Shown here: positions 1 to 18,497 of the stretch, piece after piece
How positions within the stretch are numbered: the first letter of the stretch is position 1
How the letters are laid out: each line of letters starts with the position of its first letter
NCBI RefSeq assembly: GCF_964199755.1
Contig: NC_133904.1
Span: 372,001 to 436,000 of the forward strand
Length of the DNA stretch: 64,000 nucleotides
Reading direction: 5' to 3'
DNA from: Larus michahellis
Lineage: Eukaryota; Chordata; Aves; Charadriiformes; Laridae
The notes under the pieces: model-generated
Database searches by the model: none
Seen by the model: the letters and a program-made list of their open reading frames with translations, nothing else
What the model was told of the DNA's origin: nothing
Translations under genes and position numbers: made by a program

Positions 1-115
1 CTGGGCGAGCTGCTGGCTGCGGGGCAGAGGGCCTCGGGAGCTGCTGGCACAGGTGTGAGCTGCCGAGGGGGCAGGCAGGGGCAGCGGAGGAGCCCCATGC
101 CCTCTCTGCCCTCAG

Positions 116-3100
116 GTGCAGTGGCTGGAGCAGCAGGTGGCAAAGCGCAGGACCAAGCGAGACGTGTTCATGGAGCCCACGGACCCCAAGTTCCCGCAGC
201 AGTGGTACCTGGTGAGTGCCGGGTGGGGGCTGCGTGCTGCTGGGTGAGGAGGGGGGCCACACAGTCACAACAGCAAGTTCTGGGGATGCGGACGTGGCAC
301 CGGAGGGATGGCGGGGAGGAGGAAGGCCTGCGGCAGCCGTCTGGTGCTGTGGATCCAGGGATACCCCAGGGAAGAGGCTGTGCTCATGGAACTGCGGCTC
401 CCTGCCGGGGCACTGGCAGGGCTGGGGAGAGCCAGGGGCTGGACTAGGAGGGAGCAGCCCTTTGCCTGGCCCAGGAACGGGGTCTGTGCCCGTGCCCTGT
501 CTGTGTTGTCAAGCTCGGGCACAAGCCTGATTTCTGAAGGGAGCCATGTTTATGGGGCCCAAGCAGAGCCTGGGGCTCAGTCTCCTTTTGGAGTGGCCTT
601 CCTCAGGTGGCCGTGCTCAGCCCCCTGTGCACAGGTTCCCGGGGATTTCCTTGTCCCCACTCTTGCCTGCCCTTACGGCTGGGCCTGGGAGGTGTCGGGC
701 ACACCCTGCCACAGTGCCAGCAGCCGGGTGCAGTTCCTATTGCCAGGGCTTCTCTCGGCAGTACAACACGAACCAGCGGGACCTGAATGTGCGTCAGGCC
801 TGGGAGCAGGGCTACACGGGCAAGGGCATCGTGGTTTCCATCCTGGATGATGGCATTGAGAAGAACCACCCTGACCTGGAGGGCAACTATGTAAGTGTGG
901 GGCAATGCTGCAGGGCGGTGTGCCACAGGAGCCTGTCTGGGCAGCTGCGTCCGCTCGGTGCAGCCCCAGAGCCACGTGGCACAGGGCTCGTGCCTGCTGT
1001 GGTGGCACATGCAGGAAAACGGTGGAGGTGGGACTGGAGCCTGCCCCCATGCTCAGCCCAGCCTCAGGGCTGTGGAGCACAGGTGTGGCCCCAGGGCAGT
1101 GGAACTCGGTGGGCAAGGTAGACGGTCTCTTAACTGCCAGATCTGTCTTGCAGGATCCAGGGGCGAGCTTTGATGTCAATGACCAGGACCCAGACCCGCA
1201 GCCCCGCTACACACAGATGAACGACAACAGGTGAGGGACTCAGCGGCAGTGCGACCGGGAGGTGGCTGCGGGAGGGTGCAGGAGCATGGTGGCATCCTTC
1301 TGCCCCACAGAGAAACGCCCTGCCTGCCTTTCTGACGCGGGCAGCATCCTTTGGGGCTGCCCAGCACCACTGCAGGCTGTTCAGTCCCCCCTGGAGCAGG
1401 AGGGTAGATAGAGGAGCCTTGTGAAGCCTTTGTCAGCCGCCTGGTTCGGGAGGGATGCGAGGCAGCCTGGGCGCTGGTCCCTCCGGCTGCGGCTGGTGCC
1501 CAGCCATGTGCTCCTTGCGTCCCATCTAAGCACACTTGGTCCTGTTTTGACTGCAGACACGGCACGCGCTGCGCTGGGGAAGTTGCTGCTGTGGCAAACA
1601 ACGGGATCTGCGGCGTTGGCGTGGCTTACAATGCCAGGATCGGAGGTGGGTGCCACCCTGCCCTGCGTCAAGAGCAAAGCCTGCGCTGGGCTCCGTGGGT
1701 GCCTCGTGGCCGGAGGAGCGGGCTGTGCCGGGATCTTGGTGCTGTTGGCCAGGGTAGGCCTGTGATGGCCCGTGGCACAGGGCGGCGGCAGCGGACGGAG
1801 GGCTCTCGCCAGCAACACTGCTGCCCTGTGATGCGTGGCCGCACTGCCCCATCCGGTCGCCCGTGACGTCTGCTCTCTGGCCCTAGGCGTGCGCATGCTG
1901 GATGGGGAGGTGACTGATGCTGTGGAGGCCCATTCCCTGGGCCTCAATCCCAACCACATCCACATCTACAGTGCCAGCTGGGGCCCCGAGGACGACGGCA
2001 AGACTGTGGATGGCCCGGCCCGGCTGGCGGAGGAGGCTTTCTTCCGAGGGGTCAGCCAGGTGAGCAGGAGAGTTTGCCGGGGGAGCGCCGGCTGAGCTCC
2101 TGCCCCTTCCCCCAGGTCTCCCTTGCTGTGCCTGCCCCAGGTGTTATCCGGGCTGTCCAGTGATGAGCTGTCTGTGAGCTGTCCCCCAGCCCATCTCCAG
2201 GATCAGGCTCTGTTGGTTTTTCCGGTTCTTCCTGCGTGATGGCTCTGAGTCAGGGCTCCTCCCGTGCAGGGCTCTATCTCTGAGGAGCCCTCTCCTCCCT
2301 GCTCCCAGGGCTCCCACTCAGATGGTCTCTCCCCCAGCTCTTCAAAGCCCTGTGCTGGCTCCTGCCTCATTTCATGCCAGCCACTCGCCCTCGCCTCCTC
2401 CTCCTGTCCTCTCCTCGCTGTCCCCATGTGCTGTCAGTGCAGCCTGTGCCTTGGCATGGCCGTGGTGCATGGTTCAGCTGTGCCCTGTGTTCTGCCTGGG
2501 ATTCCCTGCATGGAGACACATGTGTGCTGTGCAGGCTGTGCTGGCAAACCGCCCCCACTGCGCCTGCCAGCTCTGTCACACACGCTGTGATCGGAGCTGT
2601 GGCTTTTGGGTGCCGAGCAGGCGGTTGGGACCACTCCGCCGAGCTCCTGCAGCACTGCCAGGCAGCTGCAAATCCCACACAGGCAGAGTCAGCCTGGGTG
2701 ATTTCCGAGCAGAAAAAGACATTAGTTCTTGGAAGCCCGACTTCGGCAGGGCCTCCTGCCGCCCAGTGCCTTACCTGTTGGGGCAGCCTCTGCCTCGGCA
2801 TCTCCGTAGGCACGGCAGTGGTGAGGGATGGGGGTGCTGGGCCCCCAGGCTGGCATGCTGACCAGTGGCATCCTGCTGTCCCCCGGTGTACCAGCTGCAT
2901 CTGCTCAGTTTTTCCCGCTCAGGCTGCAAGACCCCTGGGGCCAGCTCCGTCCCCTCGTCCCCAGCTCCGGCCTGAGGCTTCCCGCCCTGCGGCAGCGTGG
3001 GTGGCACCGGTGCTGGCCCTCACCCTGCCTCTGTTGCTAGGGCCGAGGGGGGCTGGGCTCCATCTTCGTCTGGGCGTCCGGGAACGGGGGCCGCGAGCAC

Positions 3101-6100
3101 GACAGCTGCAACTGTGACGGTTACACCAACAGCATCTACACGCTGTCCATCAGCAGCACCACGCAGTACGGTAACGTGCCCTGGTACAGCGAGGCCTGCT
3201 CCTCCACCCTCGCCACCACCTACAGCAGCGGCAACCAGAACGAGAAGCAAATTGTGAGTCAGGGCTGTTGGGGTCTGCGGGCCAGGGGCTCATGGGGGTG
3301 GGATAAGCTGCGACCACCATAGGCGTCCCTCCAGGATGAGCAGGGCACAGGGCTGGGAGCGGGGCTGGTCCCGCTCTGCCATGCTGCTGCCTTCTGGTTG
3401 CACAGAGGGCTTGGTCTCGTGAGTTAAGGGCTGCTGGGGGGAAGCCTGTGAGCTGCCCCAGGAACGGTGGCTCTGCCTCGCCGCTTGCAGCCCTCAAGGG
3501 GACGCCAGCCTCCGAGCTGGCTCCTGGATGTGGCTGGTGCCCACAGCACCTCCTACCCCGGCACTCCTCCTTGCAGGTGACAACTGACCTCAGACAGAAA
3601 TGCACCGAATCGCACACAGGGACATCGGCCTCAGCACCCCTGGCCGCTGGCATCATCGCCCTCGCCCTGGAAGCCAAGTAAGGGCAGGCACAGAGCGGGG
3701 CTGGGCTGGGGCGGCTGTGCAAGCCCTGCGAGGCCATGGACCCACTTGGGTCCAGGAGGAGCTGGGCACCGGTGCCTGAACACCGTGTTTCCCCGCAGCA
3801 AGAACCTGACCTGGCGGGACATGCAGCACCTGGTGGTGCAGACGTCGAAGCCGGCCCACCTCAATGCCAATGACTGGGTCACCAACGGCGTCGGCCGCAA
3901 AGGTACCAGGGTGCTGGGAATGGACCAGGGGCTCCCATTCCCGCAAGCGCCACTAGCCCATGGGTGCTAGAGCAGAGCACCTCAGCAGCCCTGGGGGGTG
4001 GAGGAGGCAGGAGGCCCCAGTGAGCCATGCAGCATGGCCGGGCACATGTCCCCAACCAGGGATCCCCGGCCCTGCTAGTCGCAGTGATCCCTCTCTGTCC
4101 ACAGTCAGCCATTCCTACGGCTATGGCCTGCTGGATGCCGGGGCCATGGTGAACCTGGCCAAGAACTGGACCACGGTGGGACCTCAGAGGAAGTGTGTCA
4201 TCGACGTCCTCACGGAGCCGAAGTAAGGGCTGGTGAGCCCAGGAGGGCATCGTCCAGCGTCCACCCCATGCATTGCCCTGCGCAGGAGCCCAGATGCCTG
4301 TGAACCCAGGGCGAGGAGTGGGGAGGATCTCTGGGGCTGAGCTGCCCCCAGGATCCTGGACCATCCTCTGCGAGAGCCGGGGGAGAGCTGGGAAAGCCGC
4401 TTTCAGCCATCCAACGCCAACATCAGCTGCTGAGCCTGACGGCTCCTGCTGGGGCCGGACTGGGCACGGTGGGGGTGCGGGCAGGCTGGGACGGTGCGGT
4501 CTGGGAGCAGCCAGCGCGAGTCATCCCCAGACAGAGGGGCTTTTCAGGGGTCAGACAGAAGCTCCTTTTACTCTGGCTTGGCCGCCGCCACCGCAGCGCA
4601 GCGTGTGCTGTGTCTCGTGTGCGGCCGGGGGGCTCCCCAGGGGCTCCTGGGGTGGGGCATCCCTGTGATGGAGGGAGCCGAGGCTGGGCCCTGCCTCTGC
4701 CTGCTGCCCTGCCCCAGTCCCCTGGGACCCAGCCCTGCCCGTCCAGAGCGGGCACTCCTTGTCACCAGCATCCTGTGCTGGCACCCAGGCCGGCGCCGCG
4801 GGCGGCTGTGGAGGGGACAGCCGCACACGAGCAGTGGGACGGGGATGGCCGTGCCCATCCGTCCCTGGCCGCACCGTGCAGGGTGGAGCCGGCCCTGCGG
4901 CGGGTGAAGAAAGGGCCCATTCAGGGCTGGCACGGCGCGGCGGCTGGGGAGGCGGCGTCGGGCAGCGTGTGCTCAGCAGAGCAATCCCCGCCGTGTCCGG
5001 GAGCTGGGGCAGGCCCCTCTGCTGTCTGCGCCCTGTCCGGGGATGGAGGGGCGCTGCCGGCCGCTGCGGGATTGCCTGCCGGGGCAGCCGCAAAGCCCCA
5101 CGGTGGGGAGTGGGGGCCAGGGTGCCCTGTTACGTGCCCCTGGGCTGGGACTGGTCTCACTCTTGCCTGCCCTCGGCAGGGACATCGGGAAGCGCCTGGA
5201 GGTGCGGCGGAAGGTGGACGCCTGCCTGGGGAAAGCCAACTACATCAGCCGGCTGGAGCACGCGCAGGCCAGGCTGACGCTGTCCTACAACCGGCGGGGG
5301 GACTTGGCCATCCACCTTGTCAGTCCCATGGGCACCCGCTCCACCCTCCTGGCCGCCAGGTAGGTGCCGGGCTGCGGGGGACCCCGGGGTAGCCCCAGGC
5401 CTGGGCTGGCACGAGTGGGTTTGTGGGACGCTGGCACCCACCTCTCGCCCCGTCTCACCCAGGCCCCATGACTTCTCGGCTGATGGCTTCAACGACTGGG
5501 CCTTCATGACGACGCACTCGTGGGACGAGGATCCCTCTGGGGAATGGGTGCTGGAGATCGAGAACACTAGCGACGCCAACAACTATGGTAGGGCTGGGCA
5601 GTCCTCGCCCCCACCGCTGCCTCTCCCAAGGCCGGGGCAGGAGCAGGAGTGGCATGGGCACCCAGTGCCCCTGAGCAGAGGGGCTGGTGGCACCTCAGAT
5701 GCTTTGCAGTGACCTGGCTGGGGAGAGGCTGGAGCTGGGCGCACGGGGAGGGGATGGGGCTGCTCTGGGGGCAGTGGGGGTCTGCGGTAGCAGGAGCCCC
5801 TGCCCTTTGGGCAGCCCTGCACTGGGACATGGCTGCACGCTGGGGGCTCTCCCAGGCAGTGAGTGGGCACAGCCCTGTGGTCCCCTGACAGCCTTGACCA
5901 GTACGAGCCCCCTCCCTGTGCCTGCCCCGAGTGCCTGTGGGCCCGTCGGTGGTCCTCACCCTGACTCGTTGCAGGCACGCTGACCAAGTTCACGCTCGTG
6001 CTGTACGGGACGGCCACCGACTCCCCCAGCCTCTCCAACCAGCTGGAGAGCAGCGGCTGCAAGACCCTGACGCCCAGCCAGACCTGCGTGGGTGAGTGTG

Positions 6101-6740
6101 GGGCCAGTGGGGAGGGGAGGGGGCCGCGGGGCGCAGGCAGCCCCCCTCTGCTGACCCTGCCTTTCCCGCAGTCTGTGAGGAGGGGTACTATCTGCACCAG
6201 AAGAGCTGCCTGAAGCGCTGCCCTCCTGGCTTCGCACCCGGCGTCCAGAACACACACTACAACCTGGAGAACAGCGTGGAGCCCATCGCGCCCCACCTCT
6301 GCCTGCCCTGCCACCCCTCCTGCGCCACCTGCGCGGGGCCCGGCCCCAACCAGTGCCTCACCTGCCCCGCGCACTCCCACTTCAGCAGCCTGGACCTCTC
6401 CTGCTCCCACCAGACGCAGAGCAGCCGCGCATCCCCTGCCCTGGCAGATGGCGAGGGGCTGGCCGAGGCTCCCCCTACAGCCAACCTGCCCGTCCTCATT
6501 GCCAGTCTCAGCTGTGTCCTCATCGTCGTCATATTTGTCACCATCTTCCTGGTGCTGCAGGCGCGCTCAGGCTTCAGCCTGCGGGGCGTGAAGGTCTACG
6601 CCCTGGACAGCGGGATCATCTCCTACAAGGGCCTCCCCTCCGACATCTGGCAGGAGGAAGGCCCCTCCGAGTCGGACGGTGAGGAGTACGAGGCCCACAA
6701 CGAGAGGACTGCCTTCATCAGAGACCAAAGTGCCCTTTGA
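116..6740 (+). CDS. FURIN: FURIN, proprotein convertase (5' exons missing)
   Basis: Golgi/endosomal subtilisin-like protease that cleaves precursors after R-X-K/R-R. Thirteen exons read here: 116-211, 762-890, 1154-1230, 1557-1645, 1887-2059, 3041-3253, 3577-3677, 3799-3902, 4105-4222, 5180-5359, 5463-5587, 5975-6091, 6172-6740. They give 696 residues plus stop; roughly the first 95-100 residues (signal peptide, most of the prodomain) lie left of the window. Seen in order: the autocleavage site RRTKRDV; catalytic Asp in [13 protein letters not shown]; catalytic His in HGTRCAGEV; the oxyanion region ASGNGG; catalytic Ser in [13 protein letters not shown]; the P domain with a conserved RGD (NRRGDLAIH); a Cys-rich domain; one membrane span near [17 protein letters not shown]; and a tail with YKGL and an acidic cluster. 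Phases agree at every junction. Identity is very secure; the missing start is a window-edge effect. Confidence 0.97.
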
Positions 6741-7985
6741 TGAGCCCTCCCGCCCCTCCCTCCTCCCTGCCCAGCACCGCGGGGCCGGGGCAGGTGAGGC
6801 CGAGGGGCCCCGGACTCTGCCCCCGTCCCCCTCCCGCACCGCAGCAGCCCGGGCCTCCCCCACTGCCGGCACCGTCCCTCGGCCCCGGCCTGGGCTACCG
6901 GGCAGAGCCCTGCCGGCACCGTCCTCAGCTCGGCACCGTCCCAGTCTTGCACCATCTCTCTTGGCCCCGTGTCCACCCTCTACTCCACGCTGGGGCGTTT
7001 GATGGTGGCGGGGCCCATGGCCCTGCGCCGGCAGCTGTGTCCCCTGCTAGGGGTCACACGAGTCCCCCAGGACAGGCAGTGTGTGGGGTCCCTGCGTTGT
7101 CACTGCTCAGGCTGGGCTGGCCAGGGCAGGGCCAGCGCTGCCCCACCAGGCGTCCCCCTGCCCCTGCCACCCTCGCCACCTCCCGGGCCTCCACCTGCGT
7201 CCCTGCTCAGCCTGCGGCCTCCCAGCTCCCCGCCGCCTCCCCAGGGCCTGTCCGCCTCCACCCGTGCCCTTCAACAGCAATAATGGCCAGGCCTCAGCCT
7301 CTGCTGCCAGCTTGCCCGCTGCCTGCCCATCCCACCGTGGCTGCGGCTGCCTGCAGCGTGGACAGAAGCCCCCCTGCACCGGAGAGCGTGGGGCAGGGCA
7401 GCGCCGCGCCTTGTGCCCGAGGTCCAGACCCGCCAGTGTGGGCAGGGACCCCCTTGCACAGACCCTGCTCTGCAGGGCAGCCGCGGGCGCCCTTGTGTTT
7501 TGTCCCCGGGCAGGGCTGTGTGCGCTGCCGGCCGGGGCAGTGGGGTAGCGCCGGTGCCTGCACTGCCCTGGCTCTGCCTGCAGCCCCCCTGCACCCCTGC
7601 CCCCCGACGTGCCTTGCCCCCACTTGGTGACAATCCGTTCTGCTCCCTGCTGGAGGCCCTTCCCGGCACCACCTGCCCTCACTGCCCCTTCCCCGCAGGC
7701 TGGGGGCCGGTGCCATGAGCCCCTTTGCTGTCTGCCGCTGCACACCGGGGCCAGGGCACGGGCTCCCACCTGCCCCGTGCCAGCGCCAGCCCCGGCCTGC
7801 TGCGGGCAGAGATGCCGGCCAGGGGCCACAGGACTATTTTTCTATAATAACTTTTTGGTGCACAGTAATTTTTTCTTGTAATTTAATCAGCCGGGAGCTG
7901 CCTCCTGAGCCTGTTTTTAATTTAATGGATGTGGATATAACGCTAGAGAGACTGAGTTATTAAATGTTCAGAACTATGCAATCCA
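6741..7985 (+). other. FURIN: FURIN 3' UTR
   Basis: About 1.2 kb of GC-rich, non-coding sequence follows the FURIN stop. It ends in an abrupt AT-rich block (about 7829-7972) holding an ATTAAA hexamer at 7959-7964. I infer that this is the main 3' end. An isolated AATAAA at 9440-9445 could serve a longer transcript, but nothing else supports it. Confidence 0.7.
7959..7964 (+). terminator. FURIN: Poly(A) signal of FURIN (ATTAAA)
   Basis: ATTAAA is the only strong hexamer in the 1.3 kb after the FURIN stop, and it sits at the end of an AT-rich block. This is positional inference; no cleavage data are available. Confidence 0.6.
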
Positions 7986-10900
7986 GCTCCCGTGCCCGTG
8001 CTCTGTGTGCCGCAGCAGCGGGTGGCCCAGTCGGGACGGCAGCCTGGCCGCGGTGGCAGGAGGGTGCAGGGTCACCCCGTGCCACTGCTGTGGGCCTGTG
8101 GGGCCCCCCCTCATCTGCTCCGCAGCTGGGGGCCGGGGCCCTGCCTGCAGCTGGGGCAGGGGCTCCTTGCTGAGGGGCATGCGGGCCATGCAGGCTGCTG
8201 CGCTGCCCACCGTAGTGCAGCTGCAGGAGCCTGCAGTGCTGGGTTCCCCCGCAGCCCACGGCTAGCACAGAGAAACCCCCCCAGCAGGTAAAACCCCCGC
8301 CCAGAGCCAGGGGCTGCCCTGCCCGGGCTGCAGGCAGGAGCCAGTGCTGGGCTGGGGCTGCTATTTGGGGATGCGGTTGGGGACTTGGCACCCAGACAGG
8401 GACCGGCCCCCTCCCCTGAGCGATAGGAAGCAGCTGCTTATGGGGAACCCGCAGAGAGGGGAGTTAATTTGGGAACCATCTGCGGCGGGTGCAGGTGGGG
8501 GGGGCAAAACACAGGGGGAACTTGAACCACTTCCGATAGTGCATGGGCTGAGCCCCTCTGCCGCAGCCCGGGACCAGCTGCGCTCACATGCTGCAGCCCC
8601 AGTGACCAGCAGCCTCTGCAGCCCGAGCGTGGTGCCCTCGGCGCAGCCCTGGGGCTGGAGCCGGGACCCGCTTCCGTCCTGGCTGCGCCCCAGGGCAGAC
8701 CGCCCCCAGCCCCACTGAGCCCCCCAGGAGGGTCTGTCGGGGCTGTGCTCGCTCGCAGAGGCAGCTCCTCTCTGCAGAGCCCCTCGGCCTCGCTGCACCC
8801 GTGCCTGCGGTGGCTTCCTGTGGTCGGGAGCGAGTTCCCCGTGGCGTGCAGGCGCTGCAGGCGCTGCTCAGCCAGCGCTTTCCTTTCACGCGAGGCCGGG
8901 CTGGGGACAGGTCCCTGTCACCCCTCGGTGGGGGCCGGCGTGGCCCTGAGCTGGCAGCCCGTGGGTCGGGGCAGCCAGGCACTGCGGGTGCTGCAGCGGT
9001 GGCTCCCGTTAGGGAGCAGGCAGAGGCCGTGGCCCCACAGGGCTCTGCAGGATGCGGGAGGGCAGATGGAGGATGTGAAACTGGGCGAGCTGCAGCGTGG
9101 ACCGCAGCAGCCTTCCTGCTGCAGGCAGTGGTCGCGGCTTCCAGGGAAGGGGAGCTTCTGCACTCACCATCGCACCCGCAGCCTCGCAGCACAATCTTGC
9201 CTGGCCTGGCACTGCAGGGGGGGGCAGCCCCCCAGCCCCTGGGGCTCCAGTGCCTCCCAGCAGAGGTGCCTGGTGTCCCCGGCGCAGGCCGGTACATGCT
9301 GGAGGGATGCTGGGGGTAGGGAGAAGCAGCCCCTCAGCTGCTCGCGAAACACTTGCTAAGCTTGTGACGCCGCTGCAAGTGTCTCTGGGGCCACTGGGGT
9401 GTGTGGAAGCTTGTGGTGAGACCCACAGCTCAGGCAGAAAATAAAACTACTCCTGGGCCGGGTCCATGGCGGGGGCAGAGGGGGCTGGAGGCAAGTTGGC
9501 GTCTGCTGCAGGTCGGGGCAGCCGCAGCGCTGGTGCTGGCGGAGCTGCTCTGACCCTCGAACTTCCCGGGGAGCCGGGCACTGGTGGTGCCAGGGAGCAT
9601 TAGCAGCACCGGGTGCTCCAGGCAGCAGGAGCCCATGGGGACCAGGGCCAATTGCAGGGTGACCCGCTGGTGGGCGACTGGGGACTCCGGCAGCACGTGG
9701 CAGCTCTTGAACTGCTCAACTGAGCAGGTGGCAAAGGGGGCTTTGACCGGGCTCCTCTGGCCTGGCGGGGGGAGCGGCGACTCTGGCTCAAATCTGGGCA
9801 TCTGTGTGGCTCAGCACGGCGCTGTGGTGCTGCCTGGGGTCTGTGCCCAGGGCCATTGTGCCGCTCCTTCGTGTGACTGTCAGCCGTGGGAAAGCGAGTC
9901 AGCAAAACTCCTGTCTGCGATGCTTTTCCCCCAGCTTCCTCTGAAAGAGGAATCAGCTCGGCTCTGTCCTGCAGGTGACCGTGACGCTGCTCTGGGGCCG
10001 GGCACAGGATGGAGGGCTCAGCACAAACCACCCGGGAGGTGTCCAGGCTGAGCTGTGCCAGCGCCGGGGACACATGTGACAGTGCTGGGTGGAGGCAATG
10101 GCAGCTGCCCCTGCAATGCGTCTGCCAGGGCTGAGTGGTCCCACTGTGACACCAGTGAAGCACTTTGAGGGGGGGAGCGCCTGGGGCTGCTGCAGAGATG
10201 GGGGTCCCGGCCATGTGGGAGCAGGCTGGCACCGAGGGATGGGACACGGCTCCATGGGTGCCCACACAGTGGCTGCTCTGTCCTGTGGCCTTTCCAGGCC
10301 ATGATGGCCAAGCTCAGGGGTGGTGATGGGATGGCCTCCCTTCAGCAGGGCTGCTCAGAGCCCTGGGGACACCCCGGGTCCCCTCCCCAGTCCCTGCAGC
10401 CTGTCGGGGAAGCGGGGGCACAGAGGGCACAGAGAGGGGCTGGGGGACAGGCAGGACAGGGCATGGCTGAAGGGGCTTTGTGGGGTGAAACCCCTGTGGG
10501 GACGGGGCTGAGCTCAGGCTCCCCAGGGGTGATGGACCACAGCGGGGGTGAGGAAGAGCCCTGGGCTCCTGCAGGGCCGGATCCTTGGTGCGAGGCAGCC
10601 GGAGGGGCAGCGGGGCTGGGGGCTGCCCAGCAATGGCAGAGCCGTGTGCCGGCGGTGGCCCCGTGCACGGGGACTGGCAGGGAGGGGAGGAAGCGCAGGA
10701 AATCTCGCAATGGCTGTATGGTCAGCACCGGGTTTCCTGTTCCTCCCCAGGAGCCGGAGCTGCACCAGGTCCAGACTGCGCCGGCCCCGGCCCCAGGAGG
10801 ACGCCAGCGCCAGCCCCGCGGCGGGGACCTCGAGGCACACACAGGTTGGAGGGGCCGTGCCCTGTGGGTCGCTGGCGGGGACAGGGGGCCCCTTTGCGGG

Positions 10901-11666
10901 GCTGGGGGGGGGTCTCGTCGCTGACCCTCTGGGGGACGAGGGCTGTGCCAGGGGACGTCCTGCCCTGCACAGAGACGTCCCCCAGCACCCTTGTGCTGCT
11001 GCTGCGCTTTTGCCATGGGGAAGGGCACCCCACGACTGCGGCTGGGACCAGTTTGGCTCCTAACAGCCATGCTGGAGTCCCAGGTGCTGGGACACATCCA
11101 GGCTCAGCACCTTCCTCTGGGGCTCGGCGCCCCGTCCTCCTCCTGCCATCTTCCTGCCTGTGCCCTGGCTCCCAGGAGCTCCCCCTTCCCGGCGTGCCCA
11201 GCTGCCCCTGCAGCGGGCGCAGGGGTGATCGTGCCGATGGGCGGCATGGGGCTGGAGCTGCTGGACTGTGAGGGGCCAGTGGCCCGGGCAGGGCGGGGGG
11301 ACAGCCGTGCTGCCCTCGGGGACCCGCACGCACAGCAGAGGTGACACTGCTCTTTTTGACCCCACACTTCCTCCTCCCCAGCACCGTCCCCGCCGGCCCC
11401 AGCTGCCGCAGGGCTTGGGGCGCACTCAGCCCTCCCGCCTGCTTTGAATGCGCTTTGCAAGGCAGATTGCGTGGGGCAGGGAGGACTCTGCCCCCCACCG
11501 CCAGCCAACCTGGGCACCACGTCCCGGTGACGGGGCGACGGGGCGGGAGGGTGTGGATGCAAAGGGCCCCAGCCGCTGAGGGGGGCGGTGCGGGGCACGG
11601 GACGGCAGCAGCGGCTCAGGCTCTCCCGCAGCTCTGCAGCCTCCTCCCGCCCGGGACGGCGGTGCC
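7986..11666. other. FURIN-FES intergenic region, no gene seen
   Basis: About 3.7 kb of GC-rich sequence between the FURIN 3' UTR and the FES start codon. Open frames here are compositional (high GC, few stops), and none resembles a protein I recognise. Non-coding FES 5' exon(s) and its promoter should lie within it, most likely in the last kilobase, but I could not place a first exon. An AATAAA occurs at 9440-9445. Confidence 0.5.
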
Positions 11667-17280
<5,614 letters not shown>

Positions 17281-17477
17281 GGGGGGGCACCAGCCGAGGG
17301 CCGCCCCCGCTCAGGACAGCACCGTGTGCCCCAGATCCATCCCGCTGTCCCTTGGGGGGACGTGGGTGCTGCGGAGCAGCCGGACACGGCTGTGCCCCCT
17401 CCCCAGCGCAGGGCAGGGGGCTCCTGCACAGCCCGGGGATATGGCACCCGTAGCTCCTGCCGGGCTTCATCCTGACT

Positions 17478-17483
17478 AATAAA
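17478..17483 (+). terminator. FES: Poly(A) signal of FES (AATAAA)
   Basis: Canonical AATAAA 198 bp after the FES stop, immediately before the sequence turns into the MAN2A2 CpG island. Position and uniqueness support its use. Confidence 0.8.
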
Positions 17484-17499
17484 CCAAGGAGCTCTGCAG

Positions 17500-18497
17500 C
17501 ACCGCGTCTGTGGGGTACGGGGGGCGCAGACCCCGCGGGGGGCAGCGTGCTGGTACGGGGCGCACCGGGACGGCCCCGGGGCTGCGGAGGTCTGTCCGGG
17601 GGTGTCCCCCAGGCTACCGGGGATGGCCAAGCCTGCCCCGGGGCCACGGGGGTCCTGGCCGGGCCTGTCCCTCCCCGGGGCTGTCGTGGGATGCCCGGGC
17701 CTGTCCCCGGGGCTGCGGGGGACCCGGCCGCGTCAGTCCCCGGCAGTTCGGCCCCGGGAGCTCGGGGGTCCCGGCCCGTCGGTGCCGCCCCCGACGCGCT
17801 GCCGGCGGAGGGGGCGGGCGGGCGGCGGGGCCGGGGCCGGGCCCGGGGCCGGGCGGGCGGGGCGGCGGGCGGGGCCTGGCCCATCCCGGCCGCGGCAGCC
17901 GGCAGGCCCGGGGCGGGCGATGTGAGGAGCCGGGGACGGGCCGCGGAGCCGCCCAGGGTAAGAGCGGAGCGGCCGCGCCCCCGGAGCCGTCCCGCGGTGG
18001 GCGGCCCCGGCCCTCCCCGGCTTCGGCCCGGCCCTCCCCTCCCCGGCCCGGCCCGGCCCGGCCCGGCCCGCTCCCCGCGCCGGGCCGCGGCGCAGAGGCC
18101 CCGGGCTGCCCGGCTCGGCGGGGCCGCCGCGGCCTGCTCCCGTCCCGCTCCCGTCCGCAGCCCCCGGCGGGCCGGGCCCGAGGCGGCCTTGGGCCTGAGC
18201 CGCCCGCCGGCGCCGCTCTGGCCCGGGCTATAAATACCCGGAGCCGGATTAAGCGAAGTAGGACACGGTGGGGGGGGGGCGAGGAGGAGGAGGGTCGCGG
18301 TGAGGGGCGGCGGTGGGCAGGGGGGCACCGGGCCGGGCTGCCCCCCAGCCGCCCCGGCAGGGCTCAGCCCAGGGCGAGGGCAGGAGGCACCGTCCCGTCC
18401 CATGCCCCCGGCCCCCCGGCCTGCCCCCGCGCCCGGCCTGTCCTCGGCACCGCCGCCGCTGTGCCCCGGTGCAGGTCTGTCCCTGCGGCCCTCCGGC
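17500..18497 (+). promoter_or_regulatory. MAN2A2: CpG island / promoter and 5' UTR of MAN2A2
   Basis: A dense GC/CpG block fills the gap between the FES poly(A) signal and the MAN2A2 ATG. It contains a run of CCGGC repeats near 18040-18070. A strong donor (AGG|GTAAGA) at 17957/17958 may end a non-coding first exon. A TATAAATA box sits at 18229-18236, about 260 bp before the ATG, and an acceptor-like GGTGCAG ends at 18474. Whether transcription starts upstream of 17957, below the TATA box, or at both is not visible from sequence. Confidence 0.6.

Noticed and set aside
1-52. Possible upstream FURIN exon ending CAG|GTGTGAG
   Set aside because: In the phase that fits the next exon it reads a Trp/Arg/Leu-rich peptide unlike any furin prodomain I know, and the implied intron would be only 63 bp. 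More likely intronic.
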